From Granulosicoccus sp045110475 (lineage in GTDB: Bacteria; Pseudomonadota; Gammaproteobacteria; Granulosicoccales; Granulosicoccaceae), in contig JBGCGC010000073.1 of the NCBI GenBank assembly GCA_045110475.1, positions 1 to 64,000 on the forward strand: DNA of 64,000 nucleotides, written 5' to 3'. This document shows positions 51,571-60,818 of the stretch, piece after piece (position 1 is the first letter of the stretch; the number at the start of each line of letters is the position of its first letter). The position numbers and the translations under genes are program-made. The notes beneath the pieces are model-generated. The model was not told the origin of the DNA. It worked only from the letters and a program-made list of their open reading frames with translations, and searched no databases.

Positions 51571-54225
51571 ATGGAACTTCTCTTTCTCGCCATTCTCCTG
51601 ATCACGCTGGCCCTTGCACTGGGTTCCGGTTATCCCGTGGCGTTTGCCCTACCGGGTGCCGCTATCTTTACCATCTGTCTGGCAGCAGCAGCCGGGTATC
51701 TGTTTGGCGGTAGCCCCGATGCCTATTTTGCGCATGGTGGGCCCAGCCAGTGGCTCAGTGCCGGCATTACCAACCTGCGCGGCATTTACTGGGAAGTCGA
51801 ACGAGACACGCTCATTGCGATTCCTCTGTTCATCTTCATGGGCATCATGCTCCAGCGCTCCAAGATTGCTGAAGACTTGCTCGTGACCATGTCTCAACTG
51901 TTTGGACCGGTACCCGGCGGATTGGGAATCTCCGTCGTCTTCGTCGGTGCACTTCTGGCGGCCACAACCGGCATCGTTGGCGCGACCGTCGTTGCCATGG
52001 GGCTGATATCTCTACCGGTCATGCTTCGCAATGGCTACTCGCAATCGCTGGCCACAGGCACGATCGCAGCATCCGGCACCCTGGGGCAGATCATCCCACC
52101 TTCCATCGTATTGATTATCCTGGCCGATCAGTTAGCGAGCGCGACCGATCAGGCTGGCACTGCGCGCAAGATTCTGCACAAGGAGGCGACGGGTGAGATA
52201 TCCATGCCTTCCGAGTTCGCCGTGACCTCAACCAGCGCGGGTGAGATGTTTCTTGGTGCACTGGTGCCGGGGCTGGTACTCGTAGGCTTGTACATGACCT
52301 ACATTCTTTGCTACGCCATTCTCAAGCCGAAGAATGCACCGGCGGTACGGTTTGAAGGTGCCTACGATGGCAAGTTCTTGCTCAACGTTCTCGGCACGCT
52401 GGTGCCTCCGCTAGCGCTGATCTTTCTGGTGCTTGGCTCAATCATCACCGGTATTGCCACGGTTAATCAGGCCGGTGCCATCGGCGCGGCAGGTGCACTG
52501 ATCATGGCCAGCTATCGACTGAAAGACGGTAAACGCAAATACTGGCCGGCCATTCTGGCGTTGCTGGCGATTGGTGGTATCACGATTTCCATCATGTTCA
52601 ACGACACCAACATCAAGAACATCAAGAGCGCCGAAGACCTGCAAGCGGTTTACTTCGCTGTGGGTGTGGTCGCTGTTTTGATCCTTGCGTTGCTATGGAG
52701 CGGATACCGTGTCATCAAGATTGACAACACCCTTCACGAGGTCATGATCGAGACGGCAAAGGCCACATCGCTGGTGTTTATCATTCTCCTGGGTGCAGCG
52801 ATGCTGACGGCCGCCTTTCGTGCCTTCGGTGGTGAAGAGCTGGTGCGAGATTTTCTCAACGGTCTGCCGGGGGGATTCTGGATGAAGTTCGTGATTGTCA
52901 TGGGCGTCATTTTCATTCTCGGTTTCTTTCTCGATTTCATCGAAATCGCGGTGGTTGTCGTTCCGATTGTTGCGCCGATACTCCTCGCCGATCCGGGTGC
53001 GAACATTACAGCCGTCTGGCTCGGTGTGATGATTGGCCTGAACATCCAGACATCCTTTCTGACGCCACCTTTCGGGTTTGCCCTTTTCTATCTCAGAGGC
53101 GTTGCGCCCGCGGTGGTCAAGACTATCAACATGTATAAGGGGGTCATCGCCTTTATTGCCCTGCAACTCACCGCACTTGGCATCGTCGGCTACTTCCCAC
53201 CACTGGTGAATTACCTGCCTAACCGCATGTCGCTGTTATCAGAGACTGCGCCACCACCGCGTAATCCGCGACTGCAGTACTGCATCGAGGAATATACCTA
53301 CGCGCAGTTCTCCGAAAACAGGACCTTGTTTGATGCCGCCCTTTCTAACGCCAGAGAGCTGGATCTTTCCTCTCTGCCCGAAAAAGTGGCTGAAGAGCTA
53401 CAGGAAAGTTTTGACTCCGCCGATGAGGCCATCGCCCTGCTCGCATCTGCCAAGGCTGCCGAACAAGCGGTTATCGATAATCAGGAACGCTACCGACCGG
53501 TGCATACCGAGGTGCGGCGGATACAGGCGGATATCCGAAAAGTCGATGAACGAATCGCCGATCTTGATACAAGACTTGATCGTACCCGAGGCGATGATGC
53601 CGAGGCCAGAAGAGCATCACTTAACGAACGTATTGAAGGGCTGCAGGCACAGATCAGCGCACTTGAGGCCACCATACCTGCCGATTGGGAGGCGGAAAAC
53701 CAACGGCATGTGGAGCTTCAGCAAGCCGAGGCCAAGGCTCGTATCAGTTATCGCCGGGCTGCTGACGGTGGTTATGAGAGCTCTCGGGAGGTGGTGGAGA
53801 TACTGGGCGGTACCGCCGCGCTGCGCGAACTGGGCAGTGCCATTCCCGACATGAAAACGTTAATGGCCACCAATGAACCTGCAGACCTTGTCGATCCACT
53901 GGAAGCACTGGCAGATCAGTTTGGTGATATCGCAGGTGCCGGGAAGATCAAATCGGCCGTCTCCAAGGCACGATCTGCCATGCGCAAGTCAACGCCTAAA
54001 CCTGAAGATGCCCTGGAAGCTATCGACAATGCCATGGAAGAATATGACAGTGAGATGCAGTGGCGCGAGGTTGCAGAGGCAGCGCTGTACGACGATCTGA
54101 CCACGTACGAAAACGTGATGAAGGATACGATTGGCATACGCCAGCAAGACAGGTTGTCTCGCGAGCAGGCGCTTTCCGTTGCCTCGTGTAGTTCGCATCA
54201 CCGCGATCTGTCGTTGAACTTCTAG
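51571..54225 (+). CDS. TRAP transporter large permease (DctM type) with long coiled-coil C-terminal extension
   Basis: The 884-residue protein has a DctM domain over about residues 1-545: LALGSGYPVAFALPGAAIF, LLAATTGIVGATVVAMGLIS, LPVMLRNGYSQSLATGTIAASGTLGQIIPPS-type motif and LNIQTSFLTPPFGFALFYLRG. After PPPRNPRLQYC near 560 comes a soluble tail of about 335 residues. It is rich in Glu, Ala, Arg and Gln with heptad-like runs such as IRKVDERIADLDTRLDRTR, pointing to a coiled coil. The usual large subunit ends near the membrane domain. The tail may hold a partner or control gating; nothing in the sequence shows which. A further 342-base gap follows. Confidence 0.9.
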   Translation: MELLFLAILLITLALALGSGYPVAFALPGAAIFTICLAAAAGYLFGGSPDAYFAHGGPSQWLSAGITNLRGIYWEVERDTLIAIPLFIFMGIMLQRSKIAEDLLVTMSQLFGPVPGGLGISVVFVGALLAATTGIVGATVVAMGLISLPVMLRNGYSQSLATGTIAASGTLGQIIPPSIVLIILADQLASATDQAGTARKILHKEATGEISMPSEFAVTSTSAGEMFLGALVPGLVLVGLYMTYILCYAILKPKNAPAVRFEGAYDGKFLLNVLGTLVPPLALIFLVLGSIITGIATVNQAGAIGAAGALIMASYRLKDGKRKYWPAILALLAIGGITISIMFNDTNIKNIKSAEDLQAVYFAVGVVAVLILALLWSGYRVIKIDNTLHEVMIETAKATSLVFIILLGAAMLTAAFRAFGGEELVRDFLNGLPGGFWMKFVIVMGVIFILGFFLDFIEIAVVVVPIVAPILLADPGANITAVWLGVMIGLNIQTSFLTPPFGFALFYLRGVAPAVVKTINMYKGVIAFIALQLTALGIVGYFPPLVNYLPNRMSLLSETAPPPRNPRLQYCIEEYTYAQFSENRTLFDAALSNARELDLSSLPEKVAEELQESFDSADEAIALLASAKAAEQAVIDNQERYRPVHTEVRRIQADIRKVDERIADLDTRLDRTRGDDAEARRASLNERIEGLQAQISALEATIPADWEAENQRHVELQQAEAKARISYRRAADGGYESSREVVEILGGTAALRELGSAIPDMKTLMATNEPADLVDPLEALADQFGDIAGAGKIKSAVSKARSAMRKSTPKPEDALEAIDNAMEEYDSEMQWREVAEAALYDDLTTYENVMKDTIGIRQQDRLSREQALSVASCSSHHRDLSLNF

Positions 54226-54567
54226 GCGACTGCTCAGGCAAGCTCAGCAAGATTCATGAAGTGCGCTCGTACGCCCATTTAAAGGATAAGACCGCACTTT
54301 ATGAAATAGCCAATAGCAAAGGTGACAAATTTTCGTTGGTTAACACAGCCAGCAGAATTGGGTAAAACGTCTGTACACACTGTCTGATTTTACTATCTTG
54401 TTGATATATATAATTTTTTAATCTGCGACGTACACGCGCACCTGAGCGTCCTGTTAACTCTGAGCGCGATACGGGCGCCGTCAAGCGTAGGAACACACAT
54501 TTGCCAGTTGAGATTCTCCGACAAGCAGTTCAGACTGAACACAGATGGTACTAATGGAGAATAGGTA
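54226..54567. other. Intergenic region with an AT-rich core
   Basis: No gene is visible. AAGTGCG (54260-54266) and CGCACTT (54293-54299) could pair over a 26-base loop shortly after the dctM stop. A strongly AT-rich tract at about 54385-54420, around TTGATATATATAATTTTTTA, probably holds the promoter of the following small secreted protein gene. GGAGA precedes the ATG at 54568. Confidence 0.5.
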
Positions 54568-55005
54568 ATGAGCAATCAGCCCCTTGCCAGAAAAGCACGA
54601 GCCAACGCGCACTCGATGGCGTTATACAGATTCGCACCTCTTGCCAGGACATTGCTGCTGGCGACCGCGGTGATCTCCACCTCGTCACTGGCGCTGTCGC
54701 ATGCTGGCGTCTCCATCGCAACCCAGTTAAAAGAGGTACAAACCGGCACCATCGACGGTCGTAACTACTTGTCACTGAATATCGGTGGACATGAAATCGG
54801 ACCCAGTACCTGTCGCAGCAACATATTACGCATGGATACCAGCGGCGAGGCAGGCGCCGAGCGTCAGGAAGAAATTGAAGCCATAGCCATTACTGCCATG
54901 TTGTCAGGCTCTACCGTGATGATTGATGTGCCATTGGACAAAAGCCAGTGTGTGGACGGCAAGCCGACATTTACGAATCTGTACAGGATCGCGTCCCGGC
55001 TTTGA
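54568..55005 (+). CDS. Small secreted protein of unknown function
   Basis: The 145-residue protein has a long positively charged N-region followed by a hydrophobic stretch LARTLLLATAVISTSSLALSHA with a probable signal-peptidase site. The mature part of about 100 residues has two cysteines (STCRSN and SQCVDG) that could form a disulfide. A GGAGA ribosome site supports the ATG at 54568, with an ATG at residue 17 as alternative. I recognise no family. Its stop codon lies inside copy 2 of the 23-bp repeat. Confidence 0.7.
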   Translation: MSNQPLARKARANAHSMALYRFAPLARTLLLATAVISTSSLALSHAGVSIATQLKEVQTGTIDGRNYLSLNIGGHEIGPSTCRSNILRMDTSGEAGAERQEEIEAIAITAMLSGSTVMIDVPLDKSQCVDGKPTFTNLYRIASRL

Positions 55006-55023
55006 AGGTCACACTACACTAGT
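55001..55023 (+). repeat. 23-bp dispersed repeat, copy 2
   Basis: These bases are identical to 163-185. The copy covers the stop codon of the small secreted protein gene (55003-55005) and lies 14 bases from the 3' end of the convergent aldolase gene. Identity over 23 bases within one window is not expected by chance. Confidence 0.7.
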
Positions 55024-55036
55024 ACTTTCGCCTGTT

Positions 55037-55849
55037 TCAACCCTGCTCAATCAGCTTTTCACTATTGGCTGCATCACTGGACATTGCCTGCCTCAACATA
55101 CTGACATCGGTACCACTGAATACCAGATCGTACCCATCCTTGAATAACGCTTTTGCAGCAAACTTCGGGGTGTTCAAAGTCGACAGCAATTTCCCGGCAT
55201 TTTTTGTCGCCTTGCTGACCTTGCGGATAGCCGCACGAGTCACTTTGTGATCGGGCTCAGCACGGTTGCCCAGACTACCCGCCAGATCGAACGGTCCGAT
55301 AAAAATACAATCGACGCCCTCGACCGCTGCAATGTCAGCGGCAGCATCGACAGCTTCCGCACTTTCAATCTGTAATAACAGCGTGAATTGACGTCGGTAA
55401 TTGTCCAGGTAGTGCTGGGTGTTGACGCCATAGCCAGTTGCTCGCACGATAGGAGCAGCCATACCGCGGGTGCCTTCCGGGGCATAAACAGCTGCAGCGG
55501 CCAACGTACTTGCTTCCTCGGCAGAATTAACCATCGGCACCATGACACCATCAGCTCCCATATCCATCAAACGGCCGATCCACTGGGGCTGCTTGTCAGG
55601 CACGCGTACGATCGCCTTGGCACCACCAAGCTGAACCGCACGAATCATAGCCAGTGTCTGTGTTAGATCAACCGGACTATGCTCCATATCAATCATGGCG
55701 TAATCATAACCACAGCGCCCAACCAGCTCGCCGACAATCGGATCAAAGATATTGACCCAGCAGCCACTGGCCGGGAAACCTGATCTACGTCCCAAAGATG
55801 TTGCCTTTGTACCGGAATTAACTGGTCTACTTCGTTTTTTCTGAGCCAC
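55037..55849 (-). CDS. HpcH/HpaI family class II aldolase
   Basis: The 270-residue protein shows the HpaI barrel motifs: YDYAMIDMEHSPVD (with Glu-His), GADGVMVPMVNSAEEA, LLQIESAEAVD (metal-binding Glu) and FIGPFDLAGSLG (metal-binding Asp). Such enzymes cleave 4-hydroxy-2-oxo acids to pyruvate plus an aldehyde, using Mg or Mn. The first 20 residues are basic and not part of the barrel. Exact substrate is open; HpaI, GarL and RhmA are family members with different substrates. It is convergent with the small secreted protein gene and divergent from the DUF6502 gene. Confidence 0.9.
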   Translation of the reverse strand: MAQKKRSRPVNSGTKATSLGRRSGFPASGCWVNIFDPIVGELVGRCGYDYAMIDMEHSPVDLTQTLAMIRAVQLGGAKAIVRVPDKQPQWIGRLMDMGADGVMVPMVNSAEEASTLAAAAVYAPEGTRGMAAPIVRATGYGVNTQHYLDNYRRQFTLLLQIESAEAVDAAADIAAVEGVDCIFIGPFDLAGSLGNRAEPDHKVTRAAIRKVSKATKNAGKLLSTLNTPKFAAKALFKDGYDLVFSGTDVSMLRQAMSSDAANSEKLIEQG

Positions 55850-55939
55850 AGGTTTGTCCTTTCAGCAATCTCTGATAAACTGGGAATATTATCCCAACTA
55901 GTAAAGCGGAGCTTTTGAAGCAATCCGCAGTCGTTTAGT

Positions 55940-56752
55940 ATGCCCCAAACTCTGCAAAAAGCCGTTACCAGCGTTCTGCAACCCCTTGTCAGGTTGCTGC
56001 TGCGCCATGGTGTATCGCACGCAGAATTCTGCAACTGGGCAAAACAGGCCTACGTAGATCAGGCAAAAACCCACTTCGGAATCGATGGCAAGTCGCCTAC
56101 TGTGTCGCGAATAGCCATCGTTACAGGCATCAATAGAAAAGAAGTAAAACGGATAAGCGAGTTACCCGCCGAGGTCAATACCGGCGTTAGCAAGCATAAC
56201 CGGGCAGTACGAGTCGTTACCGGCTGGTTGCGCGATACCAATTTTTGCGATAGCAGAAGTCGACCTCGGGTTCTGACTTATGGCGACCCGGAAGACAGTT
56301 TTAATCAGTTGGTCAAGCGCCATGGCGGCGATGTACCGGCAAGGGCCATGCTTGACGAACTCACGCGAGTAGGAACGGTCAGCCACACCAATGGCCGCGT
56401 CAAGTTATTGCACAAAGGCTATGTTCCACATAAAAGTGAATCTGCCCTGCTTGATCTATTCTCCACGAGTGCAACCGACCTGATGAACACGCTTGAGCAT
56501 AATTTGACGCATGATGAAAAAGGTCGATTTCAAATGAGCGTCGCCTATGACAAGGTTACGACCGAAGGCGTTGAATATTTCAGGAAACTCAGTAATGAAC
56601 AGGCCATGGATCTATTGCGCGCCCTTGATGTTACTTTGTCGCAATACGACAGGGATGCCAACCCAACGGTCATCGGAGAGGGTGAGCATCGCGTCGGGCT
56701 GGGTATTTATTTCATTGAAGATGTAAAGCAGGGGTCAGCTCCGAATGAATAG
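55940..56752 (+). CDS. DUF6502 family protein
   Basis: The 270-residue protein starts LQKAVTSVLQPLVRLLLRHGVSHAEFCNWAKQAYV and has HFGIDGKSPTVSRIAIVTGINRKEVKRI, a helix-turn-helix-like element, and a winged-helix-like middle part. This matches a conserved gammaproteobacterial family (DUF6502) of unknown role, likely to bind nucleic acid. Its last 8 bases overlap the start of the following lipoprotein gene, so the two are translated together. A regulatory role is inferred only from the HTH-like region. Confidence 0.82.
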   Translation: MPQTLQKAVTSVLQPLVRLLLRHGVSHAEFCNWAKQAYVDQAKTHFGIDGKSPTVSRIAIVTGINRKEVKRISELPAEVNTGVSKHNRAVRVVTGWLRDTNFCDSRSRPRVLTYGDPEDSFNQLVKRHGGDVPARAMLDELTRVGTVSHTNGRVKLLHKGYVPHKSESALLDLFSTSATDLMNTLEHNLTHDEKGRFQMSVAYDKVTTEGVEYFRKLSNEQAMDLLRALDVTLSQYDRDANPTVIGEGEHRVGLGIYFIEDVKQGSAPNE

Positions 56753-57698
56753 TTCAAATCTGAACATCAAGCAGTTAAGGACTCTGTCTCGTTTCTGCAT
56801 TTTCGTTGTCATGGCATTTGTCGCAACCCTGATTGCCGGTTGTGGCGGCGGATTGTTTGGCACCAACGATGGTGGTGATTCAGACACACTGGCAACTGCC
56901 CCCGACGTCAACGCTTCGGATAGTGAGATGTCAGGGCCGGATGTGGCTGGCACGCCCGTCGCAGCCCCCGACGCCAACGTTGATGGGACGGAAGAAGCAA
57001 TGGGGGAGGCCGGGGCGGACAGTCAATCACTCACGCTGGCTTTCAGTAATTCAACACCCAGTGGAATCGACCCTGACAGCTCGTTGGTACCTGCCTTGAA
57101 ACTGATCAACCTGACCGAGGCGACTGCCACAGTCAGTACCGTCGAACAATCCGTGAGTGTCTCATCGCAAGGCACCAGTGAACTACTGGGCGTCAACATC
57201 GGTGAAACGGTAGTTAATATCGGTGTTCAGAACGGTCAGCCTGACTTAATCAGCATCATGCCGCTGAACGCAGTAGCGGACAGCATTACAACACTTGTTG
57301 TTCAACCCCTGAACGCAGACTCTGATGGGTCCGAGCAAAATCCCGGCATCTCGCTGCTGGCACTTGATACGCGTGGTGTTGCATCCACAGTCGGTATGGC
57401 CGATGTGCGCGTCGTGTCTACCGAATCGGCCGAGTCGGCCAACGCGTCACAAGCGCTATTTACCCTATCACCTGTGCAAAGCAGCTCCAGTGGGACCGAG
57501 CTTGTATTAAGTAATGCCAATATGGACAACCCGTCGGTGGGTGCGTATACCTTAGCCAACGCAGGCGAATATTTACTCAGCTCGAGTGACTCCGGCTTTA
57601 CACCTTTACCGGTTACTCTGCTGGCGGATGTTGTCTACACGATTGTTGTCACGGGAAATTCATCAATGCCAGTTTATCTGGAAGTGGACAGCCTTTGA
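56745..57698 (+). CDS. Lipoprotein with DUF4397-like beta domains
   Basis: The 317-residue protein has a lipobox LIAGC with the modified Cys at 33, followed by Gly-rich and Asp/Ala-rich linkers (about 34-85). Beta-sandwich-like segments come next, with VPALKLINLTEATATVSTV, and a second set ending LLADVVYTIVVTGNSSMPVYL. The latter is close in style to DUF4397 domains of cell-surface proteins, but I am not certain of the family. It overlaps the DUF6502 gene by 8 bases. In other genomes DUF6502 genes are commonly followed by genes for exported proteins. Confidence 0.72.
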   Translation: MNSSNLNIKQLRTLSRFCIFVVMAFVATLIAGCGGGLFGTNDGGDSDTLATAPDVNASDSEMSGPDVAGTPVAAPDANVDGTEEAMGEAGADSQSLTLAFSNSTPSGIDPDSSLVPALKLINLTEATATVSTVEQSVSVSSQGTSELLGVNIGETVVNIGVQNGQPDLISIMPLNAVADSITTLVVQPLNADSDGSEQNPGISLLALDTRGVASTVGMADVRVVSTESAESANASQALFTLSPVQSSSSGTELVLSNANMDNPSVGAYTLANAGEYLLSSSDSGFTPLPVTLLADVVYTIVVTGNSSMPVYLEVDSL

Positions 57699-57914
57699 TC
57701 GTTTCAAGCAAAATACCAATGGCGATTATTCATCGCCTTTGCATTGTTGCGACATGCGTGCTCATTGTCGGGTAAGACAAAGGGCTATCAGTTGGAATTT
57801 CTGAATGCTCAGACGCCCTCTCAAGAGTTACCCCTACTCCACGATCAACCGTCTGGTTGTCAATTTCAGCTCAACTGCCATAAAGTAGCGCAACAATGAC
57901 TAAATCGCTGCAAG

Positions 57915-58385
57915 ATGCCTAGCAACAAAAAGTTAATCATTATTTCCCACGCTCCGTCTGAAAACACAAACAGGATGCTCGATGCGGTGGTCAAGGGCGC
58001 AAGCAATCCTGAGATTACTGAAGTGGACGTCAATGTCATCTCAGCGCTGGATACACGCTCTGACGATATTAAAACCGCTCACGCTATTATTATCGGCACT
58101 ACCGAAAACCTGGGGTACATGGCCGGGTTGACAAAGGATGTCTTCGACCGCTGTTATAACGACTGCCTTGAAAGCACCCAAGGCCTGCCTTTTACCTTCT
58201 ATGTACGGGCTGGGAATGATGGAACCGGAACAAGACGAGCCATTGAGAGTATTGCTACAGGTTTACGCTGGCGCGTGGTTCAGGAGCCATTGATATGTCG
58301 AGGAAATTTCAGAGAAGAATTTATCACTCAATGTAAGGATCTGGGTTTGACCATGGCCGCCAGTCTTGAGGCAGGAATTATTTAA
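57915..58385 (+). CDS. Flavodoxin-like FMN-binding protein
   Basis: The 156-residue protein starts KKLIIISHAPSENTNRMLDAVV, where SENTNR fits the phosphate loop of flavodoxin/NADPH-dependent FMN reductases. IIGTTENLGYMAGLTKDVFDRCYN gives the second flavin-contact region. It would bind FMN and transfer electrons or reduce quinones. No partner reductase lies next to it. The gap from 57699 to 57914 shows no further gene. Confidence 0.78.
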   Translation: MPSNKKLIIISHAPSENTNRMLDAVVKGASNPEITEVDVNVISALDTRSDDIKTAHAIIIGTTENLGYMAGLTKDVFDRCYNDCLESTQGLPFTFYVRAGNDGTGTRRAIESIATGLRWRVVQEPLICRGNFREEFITQCKDLGLTMAASLEAGII

Positions 58386-58437
58386 CCCTGGGGATACATA
58401 AAATTTCGAGTCCAGAAGCTTACAGAGCCATATATAA

Positions 58438-58475
58438 GGGGCTGTTAGCAGCGGGGATTTTCTGCCGCGCAGGCT
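58438..58475 (-). repeat. 38-bp dispersed intergenic repeat, copy 2
   Basis: Read on the minus strand this matches 32048-32085 with two differences in 38. Its last two bases overlap the stop codon of uvrD. Copies therefore occur at or beyond the 3' ends of two minus-strand genes, polA and uvrD, in opposite orientation relative to them. Confidence 0.75.
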
Positions 58476-60642
58476 AGGCCGGCTGAAGATTGGCATACGC
58501 CAGCACCAGCCACTTACTACCTGCGTCTTCAAAGTTTACCTGCACTCTTGCCTGCTTGCCTCGCCCTTCCTGATCCAACACTACACCCATACCGAATTTA
58601 CCGTGCCGTACCATCTGCCCAACGGTAAGGCCGGTATCGTGTTCTTCCTGCATGAACGACGGTTGTTCCTGCCGATACACCGGCATACTGACTTGCATGC
58701 GCGGGCGTATCTCCTCAAGAAGTTCGCCGGGTAACTCGGTTACAAACTTACTGGGTGGGTTGTACTGGTCGCGTCCGTGCAACCGACGCTGCTCTGCCAT
58801 GGTCATGTACAACCTTTTTTCGGCGCGGGTAATACCTACGTAGCATAGTCTGCGCTCCTCTTCCATTCGCACCGGGTCCTCAGCCGAACGCTGATGGGGG
58901 AACAAGCCCTGCTCCATACCCGCCATGAACACCACCGGGAATTCCAGCCCCTTGGCCGAGTGCAATGTCATCAACTGCACCGCGTTGTCATCAGCATCCG
59001 ACTGCCCTTCCCCGGCTTCCAGCGCAGCATGCGCCAGAAACTCATCGACGGCATTCATGTCAGGGTCATCATCGTTCTGGTGCACATAGGTGCGGGCAGC
59101 GTTGGAGAGTTCCTCGACGTTCTCTACCCGACTCTGGCCACGCTCGGAACTGTCCTTTTTGAAGTGTTCGACAAGACCACTCATGTCACTGACAGTCTGT
59201 ACCTGCTGTGGCAATGCTTGCTCAGCGATGGCCTCCCGGATGGCCTCCATAAGCACCAGAAATTTACCCACCGCGGTATTCGCCCGGCCACTCAATCGTT
59301 TTTCATTAACAAGATCATTGGCTGCCTGCCACATCGGGATAGCGCGGCTGCGTGCCTCAGTGCGGATATCACCCACTGTCTTGTCACCAATGCCCCTTGC
59401 CGGTTGATTGATGATGCGCTCCAGCGACACATCATCGTAGCTGTGTGTCGCCAGACGCAAATAGGCCAGAGTGTCTTTTATTTCGGCACGTTCAAAAAAT
59501 CGCAGACCCCCATAGACACGATACTGAACACCTGCTGCCATGAGATATTCCTCAATGACCCGTGACTGCGCATTGGAGCGATACAGGATCGCGCAATCGT
59601 TGCGCTGACCACCATCGGCAATGTAGTCGATAATGGTTTCCACAATGAAGCGTGCTTCGTCAGTTTCGTTGTAGGCGTTGTAGAGCGTAATGGGGTCGCC
59701 GTCCCCGTCTGCGGTCCACAGGTTTTTTCCAAGGCGCCCAAGGTTTTTGTCAATCAGCGCGTTGGCAGCCTTTAGTATGGTGCCGGTGGAGCGGTAATTT
59801 TGCTCAAGGCGGATGAGTTCGGCGCTGCCGTATTCCTTATCGAAGTTGAGAATATTCTCAACCTTTGCACCTCGCCATGCGTAGATTGACTGGTCATCAT
59901 CACCCACCGCAAACACATGCCCGGTCTCACCGGCCAGCAAACGTATCCATGCATACTGAATGGCATTGGTATCCTGAAATTCGTCGATCATGAGATGTTG
60001 CAACCGCTGGCGATAGTGAGCCAGCAGGGCAGCATTGTCACGCAGGGTTTCCAGCGCTCTTAGCAACAGCTCGGCAAAGTCAATAGCGCCAGCGCGCTCG
60101 CAGGCCGCTTCGTAGGCGGTGTACACCCGAATGTATTCAGCCGTGATGGGATCATTCTCATCATCAATATGCTGTGGGCGACGGCCCTCGTCCTTGTGCC
60201 CATTGATAAACCACTGCACTTGCCGAGGGGGAAAATGCGTCTCATCCAGCTCCAGCCCACGCACAGTACGTTTGACCAGACGCAGTTGATCATCAGAATC
60301 GAGAATCTGGAAAGCCTGAGGCAAGTGGGCCTCCTGCCAGTGCATTCGCAGAAAACGATGGGCTATACCGTGAAAGGTGCCAACCCACATGGGCCCAATA
60401 CCTGTACCCAGCAATTGCTCTACCCGCTGGCGCATCTCACGAGCAGCCTTGTTGGTAAAGGTGACTGCCATAATGCTGAACGGGGACACACCCTCCACAC
60501 GGGTTAGCCACGCAATCCTGTGTACCAGCACGCGAGTCTTGCCGCTACCGGCACCTGCTTGCACAAGAAGATGCCCCGGCGGTGAGCTGACAGCCCGACG
60601 CTGTGCATCGTTAAGAGAATCCAACAGGTCTGAAACATCCAT
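58474..60642 (-). CDS. uvrD: DNA helicase II, UvrD
   Basis: The 722-residue helicase has all superfamily 1A motifs: AGAGSGKTRVLVHRI (Walker A), TFTNKAAREMRQR, DEFQDTNAIQY, GDDDQSIYAWRGA, LEQNYRST, MTLHSAKGLEFPVVFMAGM and ERRLCYVGITRA. Length equals that of E. coli UvrD. The C-terminal region has the conserved GMVRHGKFGMG-type Tudor-like motif (here QMVRHGKFGMGVVL). It unwinds DNA in mismatch and nucleotide excision repair. The gene is complete. Confidence 0.96.
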   Translation of the reverse strand: MDVSDLLDSLNDAQRRAVSSPPGHLLVQAGAGSGKTRVLVHRIAWLTRVEGVSPFSIMAVTFTNKAAREMRQRVEQLLGTGIGPMWVGTFHGIAHRFLRMHWQEAHLPQAFQILDSDDQLRLVKRTVRGLELDETHFPPRQVQWFINGHKDEGRRPQHIDDENDPITAEYIRVYTAYEAACERAGAIDFAELLLRALETLRDNAALLAHYRQRLQHLMIDEFQDTNAIQYAWIRLLAGETGHVFAVGDDDQSIYAWRGAKVENILNFDKEYGSAELIRLEQNYRSTGTILKAANALIDKNLGRLGKNLWTADGDGDPITLYNAYNETDEARFIVETIIDYIADGGQRNDCAILYRSNAQSRVIEEYLMAAGVQYRVYGGLRFFERAEIKDTLAYLRLATHSYDDVSLERIINQPARGIGDKTVGDIRTEARSRAIPMWQAANDLVNEKRLSGRANTAVGKFLVLMEAIREAIAEQALPQQVQTVSDMSGLVEHFKKDSSERGQSRVENVEELSNAARTYVHQNDDDPDMNAVDEFLAHAALEAGEGQSDADDNAVQLMTLHSAKGLEFPVVFMAGMEQGLFPHQRSAEDPVRMEEERRLCYVGITRAEKRLYMTMAEQRRLHGRDQYNPPSKFVTELPGELLEEIRPRMQVSMPVYRQEQPSFMQEEHDTGLTVGQMVRHGKFGMGVVLDQEGRGKQARVQVNFEDAGSKWLVLAYANLQPA

Positions 60643-60818
60643 GGGTGCATGGTATCAATGCCGGGACAGGATTACACCTTTCAGCTGAGCATTCATCCAG
60701 TAATTGTGTGTTTGGGCAGACACCGAATAACACCTACCATTGTGTTATCCACGCTGATCGCCACCGGCTCGGTATCATGCTAGGGTTTACCGTCACCCAT
60801 CAGAAACACGGTACGCCG

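Noticed and set aside
54299..54575. Small minus-strand ORFs in the gap before the small secreted protein
   Set aside because: They cross an AT-rich promoter-like tract, overlap each other and have no family.
60645..60818. N-terminal extension of the aldo/keto reductase
   Set aside because: It extends into the promoter region next to uvrD and the residues do not resemble the family start.
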